Below are positions 25,298-33,711 of a stretch of 64,000 bases of DNA, piece after piece. Every line of letters starts with the position of its first letter. Position 1 is the stretch's first letter. The notes beneath the pieces were generated by a model that was not told the DNA's origin, ran no database searches, and saw nothing but the letters and a program-made list of their open reading frames with translations. The translations under genes and the position numbers were made by a program. The stretch comes from Pseudomonas reinekei (GTDB lineage: Bacteria > Pseudomonadota > Gammaproteobacteria > Pseudomonadales > Pseudomonadaceae), in NCBI RefSeq assembly GCF_001945365.1, contig NZ_MSTQ01000008.1, positions 1 to 64,000 of the forward strand, written 5' to 3'.

Positions 25298-26602
25298 ATG
25301 TTGAACATGCGAATCAGCCTGATCGCTCTGGGGATTGTGAGCGCTACACAGGCCATGGCTAACGACCAGGCCGAATCCAAGGGATTTGTTGAAGACAGCA
25401 GCCTCAAAGTGCTGCTGCGCAACGCCTACATGAACCGTGACTACAAGAACGGTAACGACGACAAAGCCGAATGGGGCCAATCAGCCATCGGTACGTTCTC
25501 GTCCGGCTTCACCCAAGGCACCGTCGGTGTCGGTGTGGATGCTTTCGGTCTGTACGCCCTGCGTCTGGACGGCGGCAAAGGCAAAAGCGGCGCCGGCGGT
25601 ATCGACTTCTTCAAGCAAGGCGACAGCGGTAATGCAGCGGACGACCTGTCCAAGGGCGGCGCAGCGGTCAAATTCCGTCTGTCCAGCACCACGCTGACCT
25701 ACGGTGACCAGATGCCGGCCCTGCCGGTGTTGAGCTACGACACCGTGCGTCTGCTGCCGGAAAGCTACACCGGCACCCTGATCACCTCCAAGGAGATCAA
25801 GGGCCTGGAGCTGAACGCCGGACGCTTCACCGCCGAATCGCGTAAAAGCGCGGAAGGCCGTGACAGCGGTGGTCTGAAGTCGATCAACGTGTTGGGCGGC
25901 AGCTACCAGTTCACCGAACAGTTCAAGGCTTCCCTGTACGCGTCGGACGTCGAAGACGTACTGAAGAAGCAGTACGTGAACGCGAACTACGTGTTCCCGA
26001 TCGACAAAGATCAGTCCCTGACCCTGGACTTCAACGGCTACCGTACCAAGCTGGATAGTTCGTACATCCGCGAAAACACTATCCCTGGCGAAAGCATCGT
26101 CACCGGCGACGACAACAAGATCTGGAGCCTGGCAGCCACCTTCGCCACCGGCCCTCACTCGTTCACGCTCGCGCACCAGCGCAGCACCGGCGACAGCAAC
26201 CTGGGCTATGCCTACGGCGGCTACCAGAAAGACCAACACCGCGTCGGTGACGGTGGCAACACCATCTACCTGGCCAACTCGTACTGGTCCGACTTCAACG
26301 CCGAAGACGAACGCAGCTGGCAACTGGGCTACGGCCTGGACTTCAGCACCTTCGGTGTTCCAGGCCTGAGCTACAACTTCGCCTACGTACGCGGTGACAA
26401 CATCACCACCTCCACAAGCGAAGGCGGTACCGAGCGCGAAATCTTCAACCAGTTCAAATACGTCGTCCAAAGCGGCCCGGCCAAAGACCTGAGCATCAAG
26501 CTGCGTAGCTCTGTCCTGCGCGTGTCGCAGAAGTCGAGCGAGTACAACGTCAGCGGTAACGAAGTGCGTGTGTTCGTGGATTACCCGATCAACATTTTCT
26601 GA
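25298..26602 (+). CDS. oprE: OprD-family outer membrane porin, OprE type
   Basis: A 434-residue outer-membrane channel with signal peptide MLNMRISLIALGIVSATQAMA. The OprD-family N-terminus 'FVEDSSLKVLLRNAYMNRDY' region, alternating beta-strand pattern and the C-terminal aromatic residue (ending IF) fit an 18-stranded specific porin. In P. aeruginosa oprE also lies next to the agu genes, so conserved neighbourhood supports OprE. It may admit amines, amino acids or organic acids. ATG preceded by AAGGA. Confidence 0.8.
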   Translation: MLNMRISLIALGIVSATQAMANDQAESKGFVEDSSLKVLLRNAYMNRDYKNGNDDKAEWGQSAIGTFSSGFTQGTVGVGVDAFGLYALRLDGGKGKSGAGGIDFFKQGDSGNAADDLSKGGAAVKFRLSSTTLTYGDQMPALPVLSYDTVRLLPESYTGTLITSKEIKGLELNAGRFTAESRKSAEGRDSGGLKSINVLGGSYQFTEQFKASLYASDVEDVLKKQYVNANYVFPIDKDQSLTLDFNGYRTKLDSSYIRENTIPGESIVTGDDNKIWSLAATFATGPHSFTLAHQRSTGDSNLGYAYGGYQKDQHRVGDGGNTIYLANSYWSDFNAEDERSWQLGYGLDFSTFGVPGLSYNFAYVRGDNITTSTSEGGTEREIFNQFKYVVQSGPAKDLSIKLRSSVLRVSQKSSEYNVSGNEVRVFVDYPINIF

Positions 26603-26630
26603 TGATCGGTTGAGCGTTCACGCTTGATAA

Positions 26631-26834
26631 AAACCCCGACGGGTTCGTAATGCTGTTCAGTTAAGGACGAACACTGTACCTGTGGCGAGGGCGCTCGCCC
26701 CCGCTGGGGCGCGAAGCGGCCCAAAAAATGGAACTGCTACGCAGTCCAGCGAGAGCAAGCGCCCTCGCCACAGGTTACTGATTGCTCGCTCTATCTCTTA
26801 ACTGAACAGCACTGCGACGGGTTCGGGGTTTTTT
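26631..26834 (+). terminator. Porin-gene terminator split by an insertion
   Basis: AAACCCCGA at 26631-26639 and TCGGGGTTTTTT at 26823-26834 would form a perfect rho-independent terminator if joined through CGGGT. They are separated by a 167-base insertion with an 11-base flanking duplication (see next entry). Whether the long stem-loop now present still ends transcription is unknown. Confidence 0.7.
26648..26814. mobile_element. MITE-like element inserted in terminator loop
   Basis: Perfect 15-base terminal inverted repeats TGCTGTTCAGTTAAG (26651-26665) and its complement (26797-26811). The flanking 11-base direct repeat CGACGGGTTCG (26637-26647 and 26815-26825) looks like a target-site duplication. 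The interior holds a large imperfect hairpin (CTGTGGCGAGGGCGCT and its complement) and no coding capacity. An 11-base duplication would fit transposition by an IS4-like enzyme, but no transposase gene is nearby and the family is inferred only. Confidence 0.75.
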
Positions 26835-27010
26835 GTGCGCGCTTGATCAATGAAGGTGCTTTTTACCGACCCCCTCTTTTGCTTCATTGCATTACTCCAT
26901 GTAACTAATGATGTTCCCATCCCCACCTTTATCCCCTCCAGCTAACGTCCTACATTGAGCTCCAACGCCTCTCCCATCATCCCGACGGGAAGGTCACTGG
27001 AGTTTCCCTC

Positions 27011-27229
27011 ATGCCTTTCGTAAGCGTTCGCATCACCCGCGATGGCGTTACCACTGAGCAGAAAGCTCAGGTGATTGCCGAGATCACTGAAACACTGGAG
27101 CGCGTGCTCAACAAACGCCCTGACCTGACCCACATCGTGATCGAGGAAGTCGACACCGATAACTGGGGTTACGCCGGGATCACCACCACTCAATACCGCA
27201 AGCAACTGGCGGAAGAGGGGCAGTCATGA
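27011..27229 (+). CDS. 4-oxalocrotonate tautomerase-family protein
   Basis: A 72-residue protein of the 4-OT superfamily. After removal of Met it begins with Pro1 ('MPFVSVRITRDGV'), the general acid/base of these enzymes. It is slightly longer than classic 4-OT (62 residues). It is the first gene of a three-gene operon with a DsbA-like protein (ATGA overlap) and an SDR, so it may isomerise an unsaturated carbonyl compound in a minor catabolic or detoxification pathway. Substrate unknown. Confidence 0.8.
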   Translation: MPFVSVRITRDGVTTEQKAQVIAEITETLERVLNKRPDLTHIVIEEVDTDNWGYAGITTTQYRKQLAEEGQS

Positions 27230-27882
27230 CGCCGTCGGTCACCGTTGATTTCGTCTCCGACGTGGTGTGCCCATGGTGCGCACTGGGGGCGACGGCGCTG
27301 GAGCAAGCGATCAAGAACGTCGCGGGTGAAGTATCGGTTGAGCTGACCTACAAGCCTTTCGAACTGAACCCGAACATGCCGGCCGAAGGCGAGAAAGCGG
27401 TCGAGCACTTGATGCGCAAATACGGACGTACCGCCCAGGACGTCGCCAATGGCAAAGCGATGCAGATCGAACGCGGCAATGCCATCGGCTTCAAGTTCGA
27501 CCTGGAGAAGCGCACCCACTTCTACAACACCTTCGACGCTCACCGGTTGCTGTATTGGGCGCAGGAGGAAGGGCGTCAGGTGGCACTGAAGAAGATCCTG
27601 CTCCGCGCTTACTTCAGCGAAGGCCAGAACCCGAGCGATCGGCCGACGCTGGTGCGGCTGGCAGGAGAAGCCGGGTTGGACGAGGCCCGTGCGCACGAGG
27701 TGTTGGCGTCAGGTGCGTTTGCCAAAGAGGTGCGTGAACTGGAGACGTTCTATCAACAGCACGGCATCAATTCGGTCCCGGCCATGGTGCTGAACGGTCG
27801 TCACCTGGTGTCTGGTTCGCAATCGGTCGAGTACTACGAACAGATGTTGAGACAAATGGCCCAGGCACCTGCCGAAGCCTGA
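27226..27882 (+). CDS. DsbA-family FrnE-like oxidoreductase
   Basis: A 218-residue cytoplasmic thioredoxin-fold protein with a helical insertion. The redox motif is CPWC (Cys15, Cys18) in 'FVSDVVCPWCALGA', and the cis-Pro loop is 'INSVPAMVLNG'. FrnE-like proteins act in thiol exchange or polyketide-type chemistry; the related 2-hydroxychromene-2-carboxylate isomerases use glutathione. No signal peptide, so it is not a periplasmic DsbA. Its ATG overlaps the tautomerase stop codon. Confidence 0.85.
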   Translation: MTPSVTVDFVSDVVCPWCALGATALEQAIKNVAGEVSVELTYKPFELNPNMPAEGEKAVEHLMRKYGRTAQDVANGKAMQIERGNAIGFKFDLEKRTHFYNTFDAHRLLYWAQEEGRQVALKKILLRAYFSEGQNPSDRPTLVRLAGEAGLDEARAHEVLASGAFAKEVRELETFYQQHGINSVPAMVLNGRHLVSGSQSVEYYEQMLRQMAQAPAEA

Positions 27883-27924
27883 TTCACCCAATTTCAAACC
27901 CCACTTTTGTTAGAGGTATTTATC

Positions 27925-28635
27925 ATGAGCAATTCGAAAAAAGTTGTTGTAATCACCGGCGCATCCCAAGGCCTGGGCGATGGCATGGTCAAGGCTTTCC
28001 GCGCACTCGGTTACCAAATCGTCGCCACTTCGCGTTCGATCAAGCCTTCCACCGATCCGGACATTCTCACCGTGGCCGGCGACATCGGCGAACCGGAAAC
28101 CGCCCAGCGCGTGATCCGTGAAGCGATCGCCCGTTTCGGCCGCGTCGATACCCTGGTCAACAACGCCGGCATCTTCGTCGCCAAGCCATTCACCGCGTAC
28201 ACCGCCGAAGACTACGCCAACGTGCTGTCGGTGAACCTCAACGGCTTCTTCTACATCACCCAACTGGCCATCAACGAGATGGAAAAACAGGGCAGCGGCC
28301 ACATCGTCAACATCACCACCAGCCTGGTGGACCATGCCATCGACGGTGTGCCATCGGTCCTGGCATCGTTGACCAAAGGCGGCCTGAACTCGGCGACCAA
28401 ATCCCTGGCCATCGAATACGCCAAGCGTGGAGTTCGGGTGAACGCGGTATCGCCTGGCATCATCAAAACCCCGATGCACAGCGAAGAAACCCACGCTGCC
28501 CTGGGCGCTCTGCACCCGGTCGGGCACATGGGCGAAATCGATGACATCTCGCAAGCCGTCGTGTACCTGGACAACGCCAAGTTTGTCACTGGCGAAATCC
28601 TGCACGTCGATGGCGGGCAGAGCGCCGGTCACTAA
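27925..28635 (+). CDS. SDR-family protein lacking the catalytic tyrosine
   Basis: A 236-residue Rossmann-fold protein of the short-chain dehydrogenase/reductase family. The cofactor motif TGASQGLG is at residues 11-18 and NNAG at 79-82. Ser133 and Lys151 are at the expected catalytic places, but the Tyr of YxxxK is replaced by Ala147 ('VLASLTKGGL'). It may use another residue or bind without classical reduction. The ATG at 27925 follows AGAGG. It is the last gene of the tautomerase-DsbA-SDR operon, 42 bases after the previous stop, and precedes a terminator. Confidence 0.85.
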   Translation: MSNSKKVVVITGASQGLGDGMVKAFRALGYQIVATSRSIKPSTDPDILTVAGDIGEPETAQRVIREAIARFGRVDTLVNNAGIFVAKPFTAYTAEDYANVLSVNLNGFFYITQLAINEMEKQGSGHIVNITTSLVDHAIDGVPSVLASLTKGGLNSATKSLAIEYAKRGVRVNAVSPGIIKTPMHSEETHAALGALHPVGHMGEIDDISQAVVYLDNAKFVTGEILHVDGGQSAGH

Positions 28636-28662
28636 GATCCGCTTTTGCAAACCGCAGCAACA

Positions 28663-28697
28663 ACAAAGCCCCTGCATTTTTGCAGGGGCTTTGTTTT
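28663..28697 (+). terminator. Rho-independent terminator after SDR gene
   Basis: ACAAAGCCCCTGCA, a TTTT loop, TGCAGGGGCTTTGTTTT. Strong stem of twelve pairs, 27 bases after the SDR stop codon. Confidence 0.9.
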
Positions 28698-28744
28698 GTA
28701 TGGTGCGGCAGGCGTTGTCGGTAAGGGGAGCCGTTGTGCGAGCC

Positions 28745-28797
28745 ATAAGGGTACTTTCCAATGTCGAATTGGTAGGTATCCTTAAAAGTACCCTTAT
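28745..28797. repeat. 13-base perfect inverted repeat near tRNA-Thr
   Basis: ATAAGGGTACTTT at 28745-28757 and AAAGTACCCTTAT at 28785-28797, spaced 27 bases apart. No T-run follows, so it is not an obvious terminator. The arms could be recombinase or regulator binding sites; no integrase gene is present. Confidence 0.5.
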
Positions 28798-28838
28798 TAG
28801 CGCTGGCTACCCTCGGAATCCGACGGAACGCCAAAACG

Positions 28839-28867
28839 AAAAAACCCGCCAGAAGGCGGGTTTTTCG
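28839..28867 (-). terminator. Terminator of tRNA-Thr transcript
   Basis: On the minus strand AAAACCCGCC, TTCT loop, GGCGGGTTTTTT. A second hairpin, GGTTCCAGAGA at 28870-28880 with its complement at 28893-28903, lies between it and the tRNA and may help 3'-end processing. Confidence 0.75.
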
Positions 28868-28908
28868 GGGGTTCCAGAGATTTTGAAAGCCTTCTCTGGA
28901 ACCTTGTA

Positions 28909-28984
<76 letters not shown>

Positions 28985-29088
28985 GTGTCAGGGCGACGAT
29001 TATAGCGATTGGGCAGGTTCTGTAAACCCCTGAATTCTGACTATTTTTGCGCGAGCCTCTGGTGCGCAATTCTGGTGCTCGTTGGTTC

Positions 29089-29253
29089 TTATCGCGCGTT
29101 GTAAAACGTCGTTCCCGGCGGGATGTCTTTGTTGACGAATGACATGGCGCCGACGCTGACATTGTCGCCAATCACCCGCTCATAACGGTCCAGGCCCAAG
29201 GTCTTGATGCCGCCGGCTTCGGTCATCCATTCAAGCGCTGACGGGCTGTGCAT
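29089..29253 (-). pseudogene. Fragment of a hexapeptide-repeat acetyltransferase
   Basis: A 54-codon reading frame from an ATG at 29251-29253. Its C-terminal part 'VIGDNVSVGAMSFVNKDIPP' then GTTFYNAR looks like the last coil and tail of a left-handed beta-helix acyltransferase. Whole family members are about 150-210 residues, so only the C-terminal quarter is left. No further similarity is seen upstream, in 29254-29504. The call rests on a short match and is tentative. Confidence 0.4.
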
Positions 29254-29504
29254 AGGCTGCTCACACTGCCTCGATTTTGGCGGTTATGTCCTTTTGATTG
29301 AATGCTTATGCACAACGGGATTTCAGATGCACGGGATTTGCTGAGGTTTTGTGGATTCGTTCTCATTTGTGCGCAAATCCCTGTTTTTCGGGTTTTTTAT
29401 TCGCCTGTACGAAAATTGAACAGTTTGGTTTCACGCCTGAAACAGCTGTAAATATTGGATCCACGATAATTTCATCAACAGAGTTATCCACAGGCTGGCG
29501 GATG
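29254..29504. other. AT-rich spacer, no gene seen
   Basis: About 250 AT-rich bases between the acetyltransferase fragment and the end of the methyltransferase gene. Two DnaA-box-like nonamers (29306-29314 and 29484-29492) occur, but no origin features. No terminator is obvious for the methyltransferase transcript. Confidence 0.5.
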
Positions 29505-30734
29505 TCAGGCGCGTTCGGCCAGCAGCAGTAAATTGCGCGGGGTCAGTGGGCTTTCACAAAAGGTTCCGAGGCGAACGGCATATCCTCGCTCCATCAGGAA
29601 GAGCGCGCGATCGAGAACCAGCCACAGTTCCAATGGACGTCGGAAAAGTCCGCGCACCAGCTCCAGATTGCGTACTTGCGCCAATCGCCGCCAGCCAGCT
29701 TCTTCGCGTGCCGACCAGTCTTGCGCGGCGATTGTGGATAAGTCTTTGAGTTCGGCTAGATGATGGCAGTAATCGGCGAAAGATTTGTCCAGCCAGGCGC
29801 TGGGCAACGACGGAGTCGGCAGATAGTCGTCAACGCCACGCAGGTCCCGCTGCAGCAGATCGAATCCCAGGCGCCGGGCCATGGACGTGTCGCGCTGACG
29901 TCGCACGCGAGCGCCAGCGGTGACGGTTTCGCTCATGGGCAGCGCCAGGTCATCGAGCGACAGTTGCAGGCCGGAACCTTGGGCGGCAACGGACATTGGC
30001 GCGTAGTGGGTCAGACTGATTCGGTTGTAGCAGCAAGGAGCGATGGCGAGTTGCTTGCAGCCTGCCGCACTGGCCAGCCGCATGAGTTGCACATGCAGAT
30101 CGCCGCAGGCGTGCAGCGCGACCGGCGTGTGTGAAGCTGTCAGCAACGAGGCCGCAGTGGCAGCGAGCACATCCTGTTCAATATGCAGCGCATGCAATTG
30201 ATGGCGTTGGCTGAGGGCCTGGCCGCTGGCAACCAGCGCCGGGTCATATTCCACGCAGGTCAGCTGTTGGCCGGTTTGCAACAAGCGGCGACCCAGATGC
30301 CCTTTGCCCGCGCACCAATCCAGCCAATGCCCGGGAGCATCGGCAAATTGCAAACGGCTGGCGAAGGCTTCGATCTGTTGCCACTTGCGGCCCGGCACGT
30401 CGACATTCAGTCGATGGCCTGCCGCGGCCAGTGCATGGGCGGGCAATTCATCCACGTCAGCCAATGCAACGGACAGTTTTGCCAATGATGCAAAAGGCTC
30501 TGGTGCGTTCAGTAGAGCGGGTTGGTTGTGCGCATGTTCCGCATCTTCCAGTGACCGCCCACGTAGCCAGGCGGCCAGTTCCGGGTGGGACGTTTCCCAA
30601 GGGAGCTGAAGATGTGTGAACGGTCGAGGTTTCCAGAGCGCCTGATGTTCTGTCAGAAACGAATCCAGCGCCATGAAGCGGGCGAGCAGGGCCTCGCCCG
30701 TCAGTACATGGGCATCAACGGCCTTGGCAGGCAT
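29505..30734 (-). CDS. SAM-dependent methyltransferase, GSTCD-like
   Basis: A 409-residue cytoplasmic protein with a class-I methyltransferase core. The SAM-binding motif 'WLDWCAGKGHLGRRLL' (about residues 136-151), the acidic end of strand 2 'CVEYDP' and the 'IAPCCYNR' motif resemble the methyltransferase domain of human GSTCD. Substrate unknown; RNA is a fair guess for the family. Its ATG lies inside the end of the ABC permease gene (20-base overlap), so it is probably the last gene of that transcript, perhaps only by chance. Met22 is an alternative start. Confidence 0.75.
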   Translation of the reverse strand: MPAKAVDAHVLTGEALLARFMALDSFLTEHQALWKPRPFTHLQLPWETSHPELAAWLRGRSLEDAEHAHNQPALLNAPEPFASLAKLSVALADVDELPAHALAAAGHRLNVDVPGRKWQQIEAFASRLQFADAPGHWLDWCAGKGHLGRRLLQTGQQLTCVEYDPALVASGQALSQRHQLHALHIEQDVLAATAASLLTASHTPVALHACGDLHVQLMRLASAAGCKQLAIAPCCYNRISLTHYAPMSVAAQGSGLQLSLDDLALPMSETVTAGARVRRQRDTSMARRLGFDLLQRDLRGVDDYLPTPSLPSAWLDKSFADYCHHLAELKDLSTIAAQDWSAREEAGWRRLAQVRNLELVRGLFRRPLELWLVLDRALFLMERGYAVRLGTFCESPLTPRNLLLLAERA

Positions 30735-31404
30735 CGACGCGCAGCCAGCGCTCTAGCAACTTGAAACCGCGCACCAGCACGTAAGCCATGACCAGATAGA
30801 ACATGCCGGCGGCGAAGAAGATCTCCACCGGCAGGTAGGTCCGGGCAATGATGGTGCGAGCCATGCCGGTCAGTTCCAGCAAGGTCACGGTGCTCGCCAG
30901 GGCGCTGGCCTTGAGCATCAGGATCACTTCGTTGCTGTAGGCCGGCAGGCCGATACGCGCGGCGCGCGGCAGGATGATGTAGATCAGGGCTTTGGTCTTG
31001 GACATGCCCAGCGCCCGCGCGGCTTCGATCTCGCCCGGTGGAATCGCCTGGATCGCGCCGCGCAGGATCTCGGCGATGTAGGCTGCGGTGTGCAGGGTCA
31101 TGGTCGCCGTGGCGCACCAGAACGGATCGCGCAGGTAAGGCCACATTGCGCTGTTGCGGATTGCGTCGAACTGCGCAAGGCCGTAGTAGACCAGGAACAG
31201 TTGAACCAGCAACGGTGTACCGCGGAAAAAGAAGATATAGCCGTAGGGAAACGCCCGTACCCACCACAAGCGCGAAGAACGGGCGATGCCCAGCGGGATT
31301 GCCAGCAGCAGGCCGGCAATCACTGCGATGGCCACCAGTTCAAGGGTCAGGGTTGCGCCCTGGGCCAGTTTTGGCAGCCACTTGATGATGACTTCCCAGT
31401 TCAT
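30715..31404 (-). CDS. Polar amino acid ABC transporter permease, HisM type
   Basis: A 229-residue inner-membrane permease with five to six hydrophobic helices. The cytoplasmic EAA loop 'EIEAARALGMSKTKALIYIILP' region contacts the ATPase. It forms a heterodimer with the preceding permease. The start ATG at 31402-31404 overlaps the previous stop codon (ATGA). Sequence suggests basic or polar amino acids (His/Arg/Lys/ornithine type), but the exact substrate cannot be set from sequence. Confidence 0.88.
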   Translation of the reverse strand: MNWEVIIKWLPKLAQGATLTLELVAIAVIAGLLLAIPLGIARSSRLWWVRAFPYGYIFFFRGTPLLVQLFLVYYGLAQFDAIRNSAMWPYLRDPFWCATATMTLHTAAYIAEILRGAIQAIPPGEIEAARALGMSKTKALIYIILPRAARIGLPAYSNEVILMLKASALASTVTLLELTGMARTIIARTYLPVEIFFAAGMFYLVMAYVLVRGFKLLERWLRVDACQGR

Positions 31405-32096
31405 TGAGTGCTCCTCGCGAAGCCGCGAGCGGCGCGTTTTTCCAGGAAATGCATGCCGGTCATCGCCAGAACCGTCAGGCCCAGGTACATGAAGGCGGCG
31501 ACCATATAGAAGGTGAACGGTTGTTTGGAGACGGTCACGCCGATCTGCGCGTGGCGCATGATTTCTTCCAGGCCGATCACCGATACCAGCGCGGTGTCTT
31601 TCATCAGGATCATGAACAGGTTGCCCAGGCCGGGCAGGGCGATGCGCCACATCTGCGGCATGATCAACTTGGTGAAGATCCGCCATTTCGACAGGCCCAA
31701 CGCTACGCCGGCCTCACGATGGCCCTTGGGAATGGCGAGGATCGCGCCACGGAACACTTCCGTGGCGTAGGCGCCGAAGCACAGGCCCAGCGCGATCACG
31801 CCAGCGGCGAAGGCGTTGAGTTCAAGGTCGGGGTTGCCGAAGAACTCGCCCAGGGCACGCATCAAATTGACCGTGCCGAAGTAGATCAACAGCACCCAGA
31901 GCAATTCCGGGATACCGCGAACCAGGGTCGAGTAAGTGCCGCCAAGCCATTGCAGCGGCTTGTACGGGGAAGTCTTGGCCAAGGCGCCGAGCAGACCGAG
32001 CACCAGCCCCAGGCACAGGGCCGAGAGTGCCAGTTTCACAGTCATCAGCGCGCCAGCGGCGAGCGCCGGGCCGAATCCGTAGAGGTCGATAATCAT
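31401..32096 (-). CDS. Polar amino acid ABC transporter permease, HisQ type
   Basis: A 231-residue inner-membrane permease with five to six hydrophobic helices and the EAA loop 'GHREAGVALGLSKWRIFTKL'. Paralogous to the HisM-type partner, with which it overlaps by four bases. It lies 78 bases after the binding-protein gene in one operon: ATPase, binding protein, HisQ type, HisM type. Confidence 0.88.
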   Translation of the reverse strand: MIIDLYGFGPALAAGALMTVKLALSALCLGLVLGLLGALAKTSPYKPLQWLGGTYSTLVRGIPELLWVLLIYFGTVNLMRALGEFFGNPDLELNAFAAGVIALGLCFGAYATEVFRGAILAIPKGHREAGVALGLSKWRIFTKLIMPQMWRIALPGLGNLFMILMKDTALVSVIGLEEIMRHAQIGVTVSKQPFTFYMVAAFMYLGLTVLAMTGMHFLEKRAARGFARSTQ

Positions 32097-32174
32097 GGAT
32101 TTCTTTTCAAATCGCGGCAGGCAATGCCGGGGACCGACGCCGTCAAAAGGCGGCGCCGGTCCGGCAGGTCAGTA

Positions 32175-32924
32175 TCAATAGATGCTGAACGGGAAGTACT
32201 TGTCGTTGATCTTCTTGTAAGTGCCGTCAGCAACGATTTCTTTCAGCGCGGCGTTGAGCTTCTCGCGGATTGGATCGTTTTTACGCACGGCGATACCGAT
32301 CTTGTCACTTTCTTCTACCGGGTCACCCTTGAACTCATAGGTTTTGCCGGCGTCGCTTTTCAGCCACTCGTAGTTGACGTATTTGTCGGCGAGGATGCCG
32401 TCCAGGCGACCGGAAGTCAGGTCGAGGTAAGCGTTTTCCTGCGTGTCGTAGAGTTTGATGGTGATGTCGTCACCATAAGTGTCTTCGAGGAACGTGCCGG
32501 CCAGGGTCGCGCGCTGTGCGCCGATCACTTTGCCCTTCAGCGCAGCCTTGTCGGTTTTGAAGTCGACGCTTTTTGGCGCGATGAATTGCAGCTTGTTTGA
32601 GTAGTACGGGTCGGTGAAGTCCACCGCTTGCTTGCGCTCCTCGGTGATCGACATCGAGGAGATCAGGAAGTCGAACTTCTTGGCGTTGAGGGCCGGGATG
32701 ATACCGTCCCAGTCAGAGGTGACGACGGTGCACTCGACTTTCATCTTGGCGCACAGGGCGTCGCCGATCTCTTTGTCGAAGCCGACGACATTGCCACTGG
32801 CATCTTTGTTGTTGAACGGCGGGTAAGCCGCTTCGATGCCCATCTTCAGGGTTTCGGCCATGGCACCGGCGCTGAACGCCAGGGTGACGGCGGCAGCCAG
32901 GAAGATCTTTTTGTAGTTCTGCAT
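32175..32924 (-). CDS. Polar amino acid ABC transporter substrate-binding protein
   Basis: A 249-residue periplasmic protein of the HisJ/ArgT family. Signal peptide MQNYKKIFLAAAVTLAFSAGAMA (23 residues). Ligand-binding motifs typical of family 3: 'IEAAYPPFNNKDASGNVVGFD' region, 'SDWDGIIPALNAKKFDFLIS' and 'SITEERKQAVDFTDPYY'. The 'SSMSITEERK' segment binds the alpha-carboxylate in relatives. The start ATG at 32922-32924 gives the signal peptide; upstream in-frame codons do not belong. Confidence 0.9.
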   Translation of the reverse strand: MQNYKKIFLAAAVTLAFSAGAMAETLKMGIEAAYPPFNNKDASGNVVGFDKEIGDALCAKMKVECTVVTSDWDGIIPALNAKKFDFLISSMSITEERKQAVDFTDPYYSNKLQFIAPKSVDFKTDKAALKGKVIGAQRATLAGTFLEDTYGDDITIKLYDTQENAYLDLTSGRLDGILADKYVNYEWLKSDAGKTYEFKGDPVEESDKIGIAVRKNDPIREKLNAALKEIVADGTYKKINDKYFPFSIY

Positions 32925-32937
32925 GTGGGTAGCTCCG

Positions 32938-33711
32938 TTAGCGGTTGCTGGACATGAATTGTTTGCAGCGCGCCGAAAGCGGGTTTTCAAACACCTGCTG
33001 TGGCGATCCTTGCTCTTCTACCAGGCCCTGGTGGAGGAACACCACTTCGCTGGAGACCTGACGGGCGAAGCCCATTTCGTGGGTCACGAGCAACATGGTG
33101 CGGCCTTCTTCGGCCAGTGCGCGGATGACATTAAGTACTTCCTGGACCATTTCCGGGTCAAGCGCGGAGGTCGGCTCGTCGAACAGGATGACCTTGGGCT
33201 GCATGGCCAGGGTGCGGGCGATGGCCGCGCGTTGTTGCTGCCCACCGGACAGCTGGGCCGGATAAGCGTGGCGCTTGTCAGCAATGCCGACCTTGGCCAG
33301 CAGGGCTTCGGCAACTTCGATAGCTTCGGCCTTGCTCTGGCCGAGTACGCGACGCGGCGCTTCGATGATGTTGTCGAGCACGCTCATGTGCGGCCACAGA
33401 TTAAAGTTTTGAAACACAAAACCAATCTCGCTGCGCATACGGTTGATCTGCTTGCTGTCGGCGGCAACCAGTTCGCCGTTCTTCGCGGCCTTGAGCTTGA
33501 GTTCTTCGCCGGCCACCAGGATTTGTCCCTGATGCGGGTTTTCCAGCAGGTTGATGCAGCGCAGGAACGTGGACTTGCCGGAGCCGGAAGAACCCAGGAT
33601 CGAGATCACATCGCCGTCGCGGGCGGTCAGCGAGATGCCCTTGAGCACCTCCAGCGAGCCGTAGCGTTTGTGCAAGTTACGGATTTCAAGCGCGGGCGTG
33701 GCCTCAGCCAT
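32938..33711 (-). CDS. Polar amino acid ABC transporter ATP-binding protein, HisP type
   Basis: A 257-residue ABC ATPase. Walker A 'GSSGSGKST', Q-loop 'FVFQNFNLWPHMSVLDN', signature 'LSGGQQQR', Walker B 'VILFDEPTSALDPE' and the switch His in 'LLVTHEMGFA'. First gene of the transporter operon, 13 bases before the binding-protein gene. The operon promoter must lie in the 550-base gap 33712-34261. Confidence 0.92.
   Translation of the reverse strand: MAEATPALEIRNLHKRYGSLEVLKGISLTARDGDVISILGSSGSGKSTFLRCINLLENPHQGQILVAGEELKLKAAKNGELVAADSKQINRMRSEIGFVFQNFNLWPHMSVLDNIIEAPRRVLGQSKAEAIEVAEALLAKVGIADKRHAYPAQLSGGQQQRAAIARTLAMQPKVILFDEPTSALDPEMVQEVLNVIRALAEEGRTMLLVTHEMGFARQVSSEVVFLHQGLVEEQGSPQQVFENPLSARCKQFMSSNR

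Noticed and set aside
29306-29492. Replication origin suggested by DnaA-box nonamers (also 2317-2325)
   Set aside because: Only isolated TTATNCACA matches; no cluster, no AT-rich unwinding element and no dnaA or gidA neighbours.
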